A DNA stretch of 64,000 nt from an uncultured Bacteroidales bacterium (GCA_905234665.1 CAJOIV010000012.1:1-64000); one strand, 5' to 3'; shown: positions 50,469-58,713, counted from the first letter of the stretch. Numbers and translations: made by a program. The notes: generated by a model from the sequence alone, not told the origin.

Positions 50469-51737
50469 TCAGTCGAGTTTTTGGAAGTGGGTCATCCAGG
50501 GCTGTCGGATGACGGAGCATTTCAGCGAGTTGGTCTCGTTGAAGGCGTTGCCGAAAACCTTCTCGCCGTTGACGACGTTGAAGGTGAGGGCGGTGTTGGG
50601 TCCGGCGAAGTTCTTCGCCTCGATGTCAGCCACGTCGAAGACCACCTTGTACTCGCCTGTGGCCAGGGTGTGGGGCGGGATGCAGAAGGTCAGCTCGTAG
50701 ACACCGGGCTCCAGGCTCTGTCGCATGTCTTGGTCGTTGTAGTCGGCACGCGCCAGGGGATAGCCGTAGGAGCTGTAGATGTTGAAGCCTATGGCCAGCT
50801 GGTGGATTTTCTCGCGCACCGCCACCACCATGTGGAGTGTCAGCTCCGACGAGGGATGAAAGGCGTAGATGTCTGACGTCGAGATGGAGGCCTGAAGCAG
50901 TTGCAGTGCCTCTTCGTTGGGTTCGGCGATATGGCTGATGCGCTGGTCGTTGTCCTTCAGGTACTGGCGGATGGTCTCGCCGATGCTGCCTGAATAGGCG
51001 ATGCGTCCGTTGTCGAGCAGGATGCCTGTCTTGCAGAGCTGCTGGATGCTGTTCATGTTATGGCTCACGAAGAGCACCGTGCGGTCTTCTCCTTTGCTCA
51101 CGTCCTGCATCTTGCCGATGGCCTTCTTTTGGAACTCGGCGTCGCCCACGGCCAGCACTTCGTCGACCACGAGGATTTCGGGGTCTAAATGTGCCGCCAC
51201 GGCGAATCCGAGACGCACCATCATGCCGCTGCTGTAGCGTTTCACGGGGGTGTCGATATAGCGCTCGCAGCCGCTGAAGTCCACTATCTCGTCCAGCTTG
51301 CGGGTGATTTCGGCCTTGGTCATGCCGAGGATGGCTCCGTTCAGGTAGATGTTCTCGCGTCCTGTCATCTCTTGGTGGAAGCCTGTGCCCACCTCCAGCA
51401 GAGCCCCGATACGTCCGCGGGCGCGTATCTCGCCCACCGTGGGGCCTGTCACGCGCGAGAGGAGTTTCAGCAGTGTGCTTTTGCCGGCTCCGTTCTTGCC
51501 GATAATGCCCACCACGTCGCCCTGCTCCACACTGAAGTTGATGTCTTTCAAGGCCCATACGTACTCGCTTTTGCCACGCGAGGCGCGGTCGTTGGTCTCG
51601 CCGATGCGCAGGTAGGGGTCTTCACGCCGCAGGATGGAGGTCTGCCACCAGCGGTTCAGGTCGTGCGTCAGCGTCCGGGTGCTCACCACACCCAGCCGGT
51701 ATTGTTTCCCTATGTTCTTAAACTCTATCGCAGTCAT
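50469..51737 (-). CDS. Wzt-type ABC ATPase for O-polysaccharide export
   Basis: A 422-residue ATPase: Walker A 'GKNGAGKST', signature 'YSSGMMVRLGFAVA' and Walker B 'EILVVDEVLAVGD', all in the first ~240 residues. The C-terminal ~170 residues form the Wzt C-terminal jellyroll ('DIYAFHPSSELTLHMVVAVREK', 'PPHTLATGEYKVVFDVADIEAKNFA'), which recognises the capped end of the glycan. It drives export of lipid-linked O-polysaccharide with Wzm, whose gene overlaps it by ATGA. The long C-terminal domain suggests the chain carries a defined terminal group. Confidence 0.95.
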   Translation of the reverse strand: MTAIEFKNIGKQYRLGVVSTRTLTHDLNRWWQTSILRREDPYLRIGETNDRASRGKSEYVWALKDINFSVEQGDVVGIIGKNGAGKSTLLKLLSRVTGPTVGEIRARGRIGALLEVGTGFHQEMTGRENIYLNGAILGMTKAEITRKLDEIVDFSGCERYIDTPVKRYSSGMMVRLGFAVAAHLDPEILVVDEVLAVGDAEFQKKAIGKMQDVSKGEDRTVLFVSHNMNSIQQLCKTGILLDNGRIAYSGSIGETIRQYLKDNDQRISHIAEPNEEALQLLQASISTSDIYAFHPSSELTLHMVVAVREKIHQLAIGFNIYSSYGYPLARADYNDQDMRQSLEPGVYELTFCIPPHTLATGEYKVVFDVADIEAKNFAGPNTALTFNVVNGEKVFGNAFNETNSLKCSVIRQPWMTHFQKLD

Positions 51738-52591
51738 ACGGTATCCATGAAAGACTTTTGCACTTTATTGAAGATGACGACGCCCACAGCCAGCAGTACC
51801 ACCATGAATCCGAAGTCGTAGCCCAGCAGGCCCCAGTCGAACTCGCCCTCTCCCAACACGCCGTACTTGAAGGCCTCGATGATGCCCGTGATGGGGTTGA
51901 GACTCATTGTCAGGCGCATGGTGTTGTCGCCTATTAGGCTCAGGGGGTAGACAATGGGTGTTGCGTACATCCACAGGGTCACGAAGAAACTTAGCAGCAT
52001 CTGCATGTCGCGGTATTTGGTGGTCAGGGCCGAGAACAACAGGCCGAAGCCCAATACCAGTCCTGCGGTCATCAATATCAGCACCGGCGTCAACAGCACG
52101 TACCAGTTGGTGTGTATCTGTCCGGGGATGATGAAACATTGATAAATGAGGTACACTATGAGGAATAACCCCAGCTGGATTCCGAGGCGCAATAGGTTGC
52201 TGATGACGTTGGAAATCGGCGTCACCATACGGGGGAAGTAGACCTTGCCAAAAAGGTTGGCATTGTCCACGAAGGTGTTGCTTGTCTTGGTAATGCAGTC
52301 GGCGAAATACTGCCAGAGGCAGATGCCCGCCAGATAGAAAAGCGGCTGGGGCAGTCCGTCGGTGGGAATATGGGCAATGTTGCCGAAGATAATCATGTAG
52401 GTGACCATAGTCAGCAGCGGCTGCACGATGTACCACAGGGGACCGAGGATGGTCTGCTTGTATTGTGTCGTGATGTTGCGCTTGACAAACAACATGCACA
52501 AGTCGCGGTAGCGCCACAACTCGCCGAAGTCCACCGACAGCAGGCGGTCTTTCGGCTTGATGATTGTCGTCCAGTTCTTGTCAGAGTTCAT
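51734..52591 (-). CDS. Wzm-type ABC permease for O-polysaccharide export
   Basis: A 285-residue permease of the ABC-2 family with six membrane helices, starting cytoplasmic ('FGELWRYRDLCMLFVKRNITTQYKQT') and with 'GPLWYIVQPLLTMVTYMIIFGNIA'. It forms the channel for the lipid-linked glycan, with the Wzt ATPase. It lies between the sugar-transferase and Wzt genes. Confidence 0.95.
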   Translation of the reverse strand: MNSDKNWTTIIKPKDRLLSVDFGELWRYRDLCMLFVKRNITTQYKQTILGPLWYIVQPLLTMVTYMIIFGNIAHIPTDGLPQPLFYLAGICLWQYFADCITKTSNTFVDNANLFGKVYFPRMVTPISNVISNLLRLGIQLGLFLIVYLIYQCFIIPGQIHTNWYVLLTPVLILMTAGLVLGFGLLFSALTTKYRDMQMLLSFFVTLWMYATPIVYPLSLIGDNTMRLTMSLNPITGIIEAFKYGVLGEGEFDWGLLGYDFGFMVVLLAVGVVIFNKVQKSFMDTV

Positions 52592-52623
52592 AGATAGAGA
52601 GAATATCTCCAGGCATAGCCTGG

Positions 52624-53808
52624 TTAGTGTGAGCGTTTATTGCGGAGGAAGATGTTGCCCATGATGCCCCAGAAATAGAGCCAGTCCGTCCGCAGGGGGC
52701 GCTGGAGGTAGGCTTCCAGGTAGCGGCGTTCCGACTCCTGTATCTCTTCCAGGGTGCGGGGCTGCTCTTTCTCGTAGTAGAACGGAGGCAGCAATCCCGG
52801 CTTGGTGCGGGTGCGCAGCTCCCGCATCTCGGGGGTGTAGAGGTTGAAGTAGTGGTGCGACAGGGGCCGCACGCCCACCAGCTTCATCTCGCCCCGCAGC
52901 AGGTTGATGAACATCGGCAGCTCGTCCAGCCAGGTGCGGCGCAGGAAGCGTCCCACGGTGTTGATGCGGTAGTCCCGCTCGAACTTGCCACTGTCGTCCA
53001 AGCGTTGGGTGGCATAGACATAGGGCTGCAGGTATTCGCTGTACGAGTACATCGTGCGGAACTTGTAGACCGTAATCTCCTTGCCCCGTTTGCCCACGCG
53101 CTTCAGCTTGGCGATGGGTGCCGTGCTCGGTGTGTCGCCCGTGATGGGGTCCGTCACCTTGCGCATCAGGGCGCGGTATTCCACGCCGGCGCTCTCGTCC
53201 ACCACCTCGAAACCCGCGCGGTACAAGCGTCCCAGCACCTCCACGCGGTGCATCGTCCCGTTCCTCCCCTTGGTGACAAGGAAGTACAGCCAGCCTGTCG
53301 TCTTCAGTTTGGGACTCACGCGGTGCCACACATAGTGCAAGTAATAATACAACCGCGCTATCGGTTTCGGGAAACGGTCGTAGATGACCTGTTTCTTTAC
53401 CGACGAGGTGCGGCAGTTGATGTACATGTATCCCCCTTCCGCCAAACTGTTGCTGGTGCCGGTCAGGAAGTTGTCCAGAGGGTAGATCGTGTTCAGCGGA
53501 CGCTTGACAAACAACAACTCATAGGGCTCCCCGTCGGGACGTTGTTTGATGGGGTCGTCTCCGTTGTCGGTCAGCGGAATGATGTGCGTCGATGCCGACA
53601 ACTCGCTTTCGTGCTCGTTCATCCAGCGCAAGTCCTCTTTCAGCGATTTGCCTAAGCATTCCGCGTAGAACCTCCGCAGGTCGGCATTCTCGATATCGTC
53701 GGCCGAAGATATCTTGCGGGAGTTCTGTGTCCCCGGTTCAGTGTAGTTCTTCGAGGGCCAGAAGAATCCTTCGTTAGTAGGGTGTAGTGGAAAGAGAGGT
53801 TGTTTCAC
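52624..53808 (-). CDS. Atypical sugar-1-phosphate transferase (initiating enzyme candidate)
   Basis: A 394-residue protein. Residues 235-394 resemble the bacterial sugar-transferase (PGT/WbaP) core: KFRTM at 249-253, DELP at 295-298 and GVRP at 312-315, followed by 'RTRTKPGLLPPFYYEKE'. It lacks the hydrophobic re-entrant N-terminal helix that normally precedes the core. Instead residues 125-205 ('GGYMYINCRTSSVKKQ' to 'LYRAGFEVVDE') look like a fragment of a methyltransferase-like fold. It most likely starts the repeat unit on undecaprenyl phosphate but the missing membrane anchor makes this uncertain. It is second in the operon, 30 bases after the UpxY-like gene. Confidence 0.75.
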   Translation of the reverse strand: MKQPLFPLHPTNEGFFWPSKNYTEPGTQNSRKISSADDIENADLRRFYAECLGKSLKEDLRWMNEHESELSASTHIIPLTDNGDDPIKQRPDGEPYELLFVKRPLNTIYPLDNFLTGTSNSLAEGGYMYINCRTSSVKKQVIYDRFPKPIARLYYYLHYVWHRVSPKLKTTGWLYFLVTKGRNGTMHRVEVLGRLYRAGFEVVDESAGVEYRALMRKVTDPITGDTPSTAPIAKLKRVGKRGKEITVYKFRTMYSYSEYLQPYVYATQRLDDSGKFERDYRINTVGRFLRRTWLDELPMFINLLRGEMKLVGVRPLSHHYFNLYTPEMRELRTRTKPGLLPPFYYEKEQPRTLEEIQESERRYLEAYLQRPLRTDWLYFWGIMGNIFLRNKRSH

Positions 53809-53838
53809 GAGTTCTGGAAGTTGCTGTAGTATAGTGTG

Positions 53839-54318
53839 TTATATTTCTATGGGGGGTGGCGGTATGACCTCCAGGAACTGAGGGTGTATGAATGAGGTGG
53901 CCACAGCCGCCACACCGTTGATGGTGACCACCAGTCGGCGGTCCTTCTTGATGCGCTTGATATGGCCTTCGGCCCCTTTGAAGGGTCCGTCGATGACCCG
54001 CACACGGTCGCCTTGGTGGTATTCAGGCTTGTCGTCGCCCAGATATGTGAGACCCTGCTGCCCGGCGGTACATACAAAAAGGAACATTTCCATCTCGGCA
54101 TCGGGGATGACCGTCGGGGTTGACGTCCCAGGGGCCCGGTAGACCCACAGGTGCGAGAAGTTCTGCTGTTCGAAGTTGCGCAGATATTCCTCGTCGGTAT
54201 CCAGGAAGACCAATGAGTCGATAATCTCAGGCACATAATGATGCACCTGCCCATTCTGCAGCTGCTCGCGGATGCGGGCTGTCCTGTTGTGATATACTCT
54301 TATGGCATACCAGCTCAT
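53839..54318 (-). CDS. UpxY-like NusG paralogue (operon antiterminator)
   Basis: A 159-residue NusG-family protein: NGN-type start 'SWYAIRVYHNRTARIREQL' and a KOW domain 'YHQGDRVRVIDGPFKGAEGHIKRIKKDRRLVVTINGVAAVATSFIHPQFLEVI'. In Bacteroides, UpxY proteins at the head of capsule loci prevent early termination in the 5' leader and allow the long operon to be read. This is the first gene of a 20+-gene glycan locus and has a long leader, exactly that setting. No upxZ-like inhibitor gene follows. Confidence 0.85.
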   Translation of the reverse strand: MSWYAIRVYHNRTARIREQLQNGQVHHYVPEIIDSLVFLDTDEEYLRNFEQQNFSHLWVYRAPGTSTPTVIPDAEMEMFLFVCTAGQQGLTYLGDDKPEYHQGDRVRVIDGPFKGAEGHIKRIKKDRRLVVTINGVAAVATSFIHPQFLEVIPPPPIEI

Positions 54319-54556
54319 TGTCCTATCGTGTATTGGCGTTTCTTGTTTTTGTGTTGCCAGTTTTTTACGTTGTGCTGTCAGTTTTTTTTACGTTTTCGTA
54401 TGGTTACACTCTCACATTTCCCTTGAAAAAACAAAGGAAATCTTCGGGAATTACAGGAAATAACCTGCCTCTGCACTGCTTCCTATCCAAGAAGACGGGG
54501 TGCAACTCCCGCTATGTGTGGACATTGGGCTTTTCGCCCTCCAACATAGGAATCTA
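54319..54556 (-). promoter_or_regulatory. ~230-base transcribed leader of the polysaccharide operon
   Basis: Between the predicted start near 54550 and the UpxY-like ATG there is no gene I can support. A hairpin at 54416-54441 (10 pairs, one G-T, six-base loop of A/T) is the clearest structure. Poly-A/T stretches (CGTAAAAAAAACTGACAG) near 54390 could act as a pause or early termination site. UpxY-type proteins act in such leaders in Bacteroides, so this is the likely site of control. Confidence 0.5.
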
Positions 54557-54587
54557 CAAAGATAACACTTTTTTTTATATATCGCAA
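54557..54587 (-). promoter_or_regulatory. Promoter of the polysaccharide operon
   Basis: The minus strand has TTG (54585-54587), a 20-base spacer and TATCTTTG (54557-54564), directly beside a strong terminator of the preceding gene. No inverted repeats flanking it, so I see no sign of site-specific promoter inversion. Confidence 0.75.
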
Positions 54588-54594
54588 AACGATA

Positions 54595-54636
54595 AAAATG
54601 TCGGTGGAATTGCCAAGGCAACTCCACCGACATTTT
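54595..54636 (-). terminator. Intrinsic terminator of the M49-like gene
   Basis: A 14-pair stem (AAAATGTCGGTGGA with TCCACCGACATTTT) contains an inner 5-pair stem (TTGCC/GGCAA) and ends with TTTTTATCG on the minus strand, 32 bases after the stop. Confidence 0.85.
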
Positions 54637-54667
54637 CGGGAATTTTCAATTCTCAACTTTCAGTTCC

Positions 54668-56299
54668 CTACAGACCCAGAGCCTTCACGCCCTGGTTGTA
54701 GCGGATGTCTTTGGGGATGTTGTTGCTGCGGATGAGGTCGAGGTCTTTCTGCAGGTCGGGGCGGATCTTTCCGTTCTCGGCGGCATACTGCTTGGCGAAG
54801 TCATACTTGCCTTCGCCTTCCACCTCGAGAATCAGGGCCGCCCAGCTCTTCATGGCAGCTTCGGCCTTCTCCACGTCGATGACATATTTCCCATCGGCAT
54901 TGCGGGTGAAGGCGCCGTTGTCCTGGAGGTAGTTGAAGCACATCATGTTGGCGATGCCGTGGGCCTCGGAGGCGCCGAAGCGCACGCTGCGCAGGATGCC
55001 GGCGATGAAGGTCACGAAGGCATCTTCCTTGGTGCAGTTGGTGATCTCGCCCATCTCGATGAGCTTGGTGGTGAGGAACAGGCCGCAGATGTCGGCTTTG
55101 GCCTCTTCCCATGCGCTGTACTGGTTGCCCAGGGCCTCGCGCAGGCTCTCGTGCTTGGTGACGGTCTCCTTGATGCCCAGGCCGTGGGCCACCTCGTGGA
55201 AGCAGACGTTGCTGAAGAAGGCGTTGAAGTTCACGTTGTCCTTCTGGTCGTCGCAGATGAAGAGGTTGGCGATGGGCTGGAGGATGGTCTCGAATTTGGC
55301 CTGCATGGCGTTCTTCAGCTGGAGGCGGCGGGCACCCTTCTGCTGGTGGATGCGCTCGTCGTTGGGCAGGTTGATGGCGATGGTCTTCGAACCCGCGTTG
55401 CAGTCGCCGGCGTAGTAGATGACATCATACACGTTCAGGTCGCTCTCGGCACCGGCCATGGCGGGCTTGTACTTCGGGTCGCAGGGCAGCTCCTGCTGCA
55501 GCATGGGCAGCATGCCCACGAACTTGGCCAGGTCGTTGCTCCACTTCTCGTCCTTCACCAGGATGAACGACTCGTAGCTGGTCTTGGCGCCATAGAGGCC
55601 GTCGTCGTAGTTCTCGATGGGACCCACGACGAAGTCTATCTTGCTCTGCTTCATGTCCATCCAGGCCAGGTCGCTCTGGTAGTAGTCGTCGGTCATGAGG
55701 GCCTTGCGGCGTTCGGTGAGGTAGTTCTTCAGGCCGGCATCCTCGGCCAGCTCGATGGCTACGCCCATGAGGCTGTCCATCGTGGCCAGCTTCTCGGCAT
55801 ATTCCACGTGGTAGGGTACCACCTTGAGGGCTCCGTTCTCGTCGCGGCGCAGCACGGTGTACTGGCTCTTCTTCTCGGGGTCGGGCAGGGCCTCAAACTC
55901 CTCGGCGGTCATGTCCACAGGGTAGAAGTTGCAGCCGGCGGGGCGCTCGCCGTAGCCGGGGATGAAGGGCTTCTCCTCGTCCAGACGGTCCCAGGCACCG
56001 TACATGATGTTGGCGTAGGCCTTCATGGCGGGGTCGGTGAGGGTGTCGAGGCTGGCGCGGTTCTCGGCTCCGAAGTACTGGTCCCAGTACAGTTCGTCCA
56101 TCACGTCGGCAATCTGGATGAGAACGGGGATGAGCTGGCGCTCCTTCTCGCTCAGCACGCTCAGGTCGGTGGTGAGCGTGAACTCGGCAAATTCGTCAAC
56201 TTTCTGCTGTAATTCCATGTTTTGTTCAGCGTTTTTGTTCTTGCAGCCCACGGTGGCGAGCATCGCGAGGCTCATTACGGTAATAAGTAATTTCTTCAT
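54668..56299 (-). CDS. Lipoprotein M49-type (dipeptidyl-peptidase III-like) metallopeptidase
   Basis: A 543-residue lipoprotein (lipobox TVGC, Cys19). The zinc site is HEVAHG at residues 368-373 and the second motif EEAKAD is at 398-403. In canonical DPP III the first motif is HExxGH with one more residue between the histidines; here the spacing is HExxH. The rest matches the long form found in Bacteroidota ('SNVCFHEVAHGLGIKETVTKHESLREALGNQYSAWEEAKADICGLFL'). It probably trims dipeptides or short peptides at the cell surface or periplasm. Start at 56299 (MKKLLITVMSLAM) is set by the signal peptide. Its own promoter and terminator isolate it. Confidence 0.85.
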   Translation of the reverse strand: MKKLLITVMSLAMLATVGCKNKNAEQNMELQQKVDEFAEFTLTTDLSVLSEKERQLIPVLIQIADVMDELYWDQYFGAENRASLDTLTDPAMKAYANIMYGAWDRLDEEKPFIPGYGERPAGCNFYPVDMTAEEFEALPDPEKKSQYTVLRRDENGALKVVPYHVEYAEKLATMDSLMGVAIELAEDAGLKNYLTERRKALMTDDYYQSDLAWMDMKQSKIDFVVGPIENYDDGLYGAKTSYESFILVKDEKWSNDLAKFVGMLPMLQQELPCDPKYKPAMAGAESDLNVYDVIYYAGDCNAGSKTIAINLPNDERIHQQKGARRLQLKNAMQAKFETILQPIANLFICDDQKDNVNFNAFFSNVCFHEVAHGLGIKETVTKHESLREALGNQYSAWEEAKADICGLFLTTKLIEMGEITNCTKEDAFVTFIAGILRSVRFGASEAHGIANMMCFNYLQDNGAFTRNADGKYVIDVEKAEAAMKSWAALILEVEGEGKYDFAKQYAAENGKIRPDLQKDLDLIRSNNIPKDIRYNQGVKALGL

Positions 56300-56341
56300 T
56301 GCTAAGTGGTTTATTGTTGTTGTCGGGAAAAACTTTCCCTG

Positions 56342-56349
56342 CAAAGATA
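56342..56349 (-). promoter_or_regulatory. -7 element of the M49-like gene
   Basis: The minus strand has TATCTTTG about 43 bases before the ATG. A perfect TTG at the usual distance is not evident. Confidence 0.5.
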
Positions 56350-56359
56350 CATTTTTTTT

Positions 56360-56389
56360 TGCTATTACGGAAAAAAGTAGTACTTTTGC
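56360..56389 (+). promoter_or_regulatory. Promoter of tRNA-Ser
   Basis: The plus strand has TTG (56360-56362), a 19-base spacer and TACTTTTG (56382-56389), about 63 bases before the tRNA. It diverges from the M49-like promoter. Confidence 0.75.
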
Positions 56390-56452
56390 ACCCGATTTTG
56401 AGAGCCCGAAAGCGAGGAATAATTCTCAATTTTCAATTCTCAATTCTCCATT

Positions 56453-56543
56453 GGAAAGGTGCTCGAGTGGTTGAAGAGGCCCGCCTGGAAAGCGAGTAAG
56501 CGTTAAAAGCGCTTCAGGGGTTCGAATCCCCTCCTTTCCGCCA
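56453..56543 (+). tRNA. tRNA-Ser (GGA anticodon)
   Basis: The acceptor stem GGAAAGG/CCTTTCC, anticodon loop CTGGAAA (anticodon GGA), long variable arm (GCGTTAAAAGCGC) and T arm GTTCGAATC identify tRNA-Ser. CCA is encoded (56541-56543). Confidence 0.95.
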
Positions 56544-56575
56544 AGTGCTGCAGAGACAGTCTGCGGCACTTTTTT
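56544..56575 (+). terminator. Terminator after tRNA-Ser
   Basis: A hairpin AGTGC.GCAGA..TCTGC.GCACT is followed by TTTTTT on the plus strand. The stop of the converging barrel gene lies inside its tail. Confidence 0.85.
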
Positions 56576-57419
56576 ATTTCTCGCAGGTCTTGCCCCGCAT
56601 CCAGCCGAAGAGCACTTCGGTGCTGATTGTGAGGGAGATATTCAGATAGGCGTACCAGTCCTTGAGGGAGTCGTCGCCACGTTTGATGCCGATGGCGTTG
56701 ACATACTCCGGATCCACCTCCCACGAGCGGTCGGCCAGGATGACGGCCATCTCTCCACCGCCGTCTTCGCCGCCGAGGACCTCACTGCCCACGTAGGTGG
56801 TGCTGATGTCGTCGAGGTAGTCTGTCCAGGTCTTCCGCCAGCCGTATTCCACCGTCAGATGCGAGCCCTCGGAGAGTCGCCAACGCATTCCTACGCCGAA
56901 GGGCATGGCTGTCTCCAGCAGCTTGTAGCGTTGCCTGTCGGGATAGGCCAGGGTGCCCTGTCCCTCGGTGCCCAAAGGCTGCAGGGCGTACCACGTGCCG
57001 CCGTACTGCGCCATGGGGTTGAACTTGAAGAGGGCGACACCACAGAAGAGGAACGGGGTCCACCGTTTCTGTGTGCCGTAGCGAAGGCCGTAGGGGAAGA
57101 AATTGAACTCGGCGCGGACAAAGCCTTCGGCAATGTAGGAACGGAAGCTCAGGTTGCGGTGGGCGATCACGTCGGGATTGCCGCCCGAGATATGGCCATA
57201 GGTGCCGCCGAAGGCCACCGCCCAGCGTGTGTCGATGTTGATGCGGGCGAGGAGTCCCCCCGCCAGGTTGGGCTGTCCGAACATCGACTGGTTGTTCAAG
57301 TCGCCCAGGTAGGTCATCACTCCCGCCGTAGGCCCCAGCTCGCTGCGCGCGAGGAGACCCTGCGCACGCGCGGACGGCAGGACGGCGACGAGAACCAGCA
57401 GGGGAAGGATACGGCGCAT
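56574..57419 (-). CDS. DUF6089-like outer-membrane barrel protein
   Basis: A 281-residue exported barrel (signal peptide ending 'SARAQ'). It begins 'SELGPTAGVMTYLGDLNNQSMFG' and has 'RWAVAFGGTYGHISGGNPDVIAHRNLSFRS', 'EFNFFPYGLRYGTQKRWTPFLFCGVALFKFNPMA', typical of the DUF6089 family, seen in Bacteroidota. Role unknown; a place at the cell surface is likely. It starts 6 bases before the DUF4837 stop, so the two are co-transcribed. Confidence 0.8.
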   Translation of the reverse strand: MRRILPLLVLVAVLPSARAQGLLARSELGPTAGVMTYLGDLNNQSMFGQPNLAGGLLARINIDTRWAVAFGGTYGHISGGNPDVIAHRNLSFRSYIAEGFVRAEFNFFPYGLRYGTQKRWTPFLFCGVALFKFNPMAQYGGTWYALQPLGTEGQGTLAYPDRQRYKLLETAMPFGVGMRWRLSEGSHLTVEYGWRKTWTDYLDDISTTYVGSEVLGGEDGGGEMAVILADRSWEVDPEYVNAIGIKRGDDSLKDWYAYLNISLTISTEVLFGWMRGKTCEK

Positions 57420-57425
57420 TGAGGG

Positions 57426-58463
57426 CTATTCGGCTGTGTCGAAATCGAGGGAGTGGCAGATGCTCTCCACCTGCATCAGCAAGTCGCGTTTCGACCACGG
57501 CTTGTTGCGCGGGCAGTAGACATAGCCTGTGAGGATGACAACTTTCTTCTGGTCGGGCGAGAGGAGGGCGTAGCTCACGAAAGGACCGCCCATGAAGTCG
57601 CCGAAGGCGCGCCAGTTGCCACGTGTCTCGATGCAGTAGGGGCTGCCCTCGAATTTCACATGCTTCCGGTAGATGGGGGCGAGGTAGTAGCCCTGCTCGT
57701 CGCGGCGGCGTTCCAGGCCCATGTAGCTGTTCTCGGCGGGGGCAGGCACATGATGGCGCATGATGGTGTCGATACGGTCGAGGAGGGTCTGCTCCTCGAA
57801 GATCTTGCTGTCGGTGTAGGGCATCACGTCCACCAGCACGCCGATGCCGAAGTCTTTGGCCTCCTTGCGCACCCATGCGAAGTCGACATCCTGCTTGGCC
57901 AGGGCGAACTCGTTGGAGAAGGTCAGCCTGAAGCCGAACTGGTCTTCCAAAGCCTTGCACAGCTTGTGGTTGTACATGCCGCGGAAGGCCTTGATGACAC
58001 GCCTGTGCTCGGCCTTGTAGAGTTCATCGAGAATGTCGCTCTCATATTTGCGGAGTTTCTCTCTCAACGACTTGGTGTCCTTCACCGCGAAGTCGTATAT
58101 CACCTGCGGGGCGGCGTACTCGTCGATGTGCTTGTACACCTTTCCGGGGTTCTCGCTGTTGACATCGCAGAGCAGTATGTTGCGGTGCACGCGGAACATC
58201 TCGGTGTTGCGGTACGACGAGAGGGGGATATTGACGATGTCGAACATCGGATCGGGATTGTACAGCCCTTCCTGCGGACGGGTGAAGAGGGAGTCGATGA
58301 GCTCCTTCGTCTCGCCGGCGTACACGCCGGGGTCGGCCACCACGAGCAGTTCGAGGGTCTTGCCCGACGAGCCTTTCTTCTGGTCGGCGGGATTTTGCGT
58401 GTTGTCGTTGCATGCTGCCAACAGCAGGACGGCGAGGAGGGGGAGGAGGATTTTCCGTTTCAT
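57426..58463 (-). CDS. DUF4837 lipoprotein
   Basis: A 345-residue lipoprotein (MKRKILLPLLAVLLLAAC). The body matches DUF4837: 'ELLVVADPGVYAGETKELIDSLFTRPQEGLYNPDPMFDIVNIP', 'KYESDILDELYKAEHRRVIKAFRGMYNHKLCKALEDQFGFRLTF' and 'GNWRAFGDFMGGPFVSYALL'. No function is established. I chose 58463, where the signal peptide starts, over an ATG eight codons earlier. A block of 16-base repeats lies upstream at 58545-58624. Confidence 0.85.
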   Translation of the reverse strand: MKRKILLPLLAVLLLAACNDNTQNPADQKKGSSGKTLELLVVADPGVYAGETKELIDSLFTRPQEGLYNPDPMFDIVNIPLSSYRNTEMFRVHRNILLCDVNSENPGKVYKHIDEYAAPQVIYDFAVKDTKSLREKLRKYESDILDELYKAEHRRVIKAFRGMYNHKLCKALEDQFGFRLTFSNEFALAKQDVDFAWVRKEAKDFGIGVLVDVMPYTDSKIFEEQTLLDRIDTIMRHHVPAPAENSYMGLERRRDEQGYYLAPIYRKHVKFEGSPYCIETRGNWRAFGDFMGGPFVSYALLSPDQKKVVILTGYVYCPRNKPWSKRDLLMQVESICHSLDFDTAE

Positions 58464-58544
58464 GGCGTTATGTCGTTTTTCCTTCATAACGCAGCTCCCG
58501 GCCGATTATTGTGTTCCCGCCCCACAAAAACCGTCCAGTAGTGT

Positions 58545-58624
58545 TTCCCTCATAAAAATGCACTTGTTGGGTATTATTCCCTCATAAAAATGCTGATTTA
58601 TTTTGTCATTCCCTCATAAAAGTG
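58545..58624. repeat. Three 16-base direct repeats at exact 32-base spacing
   Basis: TTCCCTCATAAAAATG occurs at 58545-58560 and 58577-58592, and with one change (A to G) at 58609-58624. Spacing is exactly 32 bases (about three helix turns). The intervening 16-base segments are unrelated. The copies lie between the DUF4837 start and the promoter at 58714. The rest of 58464-58713 holds nothing else I can name. Confidence 0.85.
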
Positions 58625-58713
58625 TATCCTTCCTGTCATAATAATCAGTAGATAGGAACAGTCGCGATGGTTCGAGGAAGATCTGTTATTCTGCCCGTGC
58701 GAACAAAATTATC

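Noticed and set aside
54319-54667. Invertible promoter upstream of the polysaccharide operon
   Set aside because: I found no inverted repeats flanking the promoter and no recombinase gene beside it; the only inverted repeat is a terminator.
58545-58624. CRISPR array
   Set aside because: Only three repeats of 16 bases with 16-base spacers and no cas gene nearby; far below any known CRISPR unit size.
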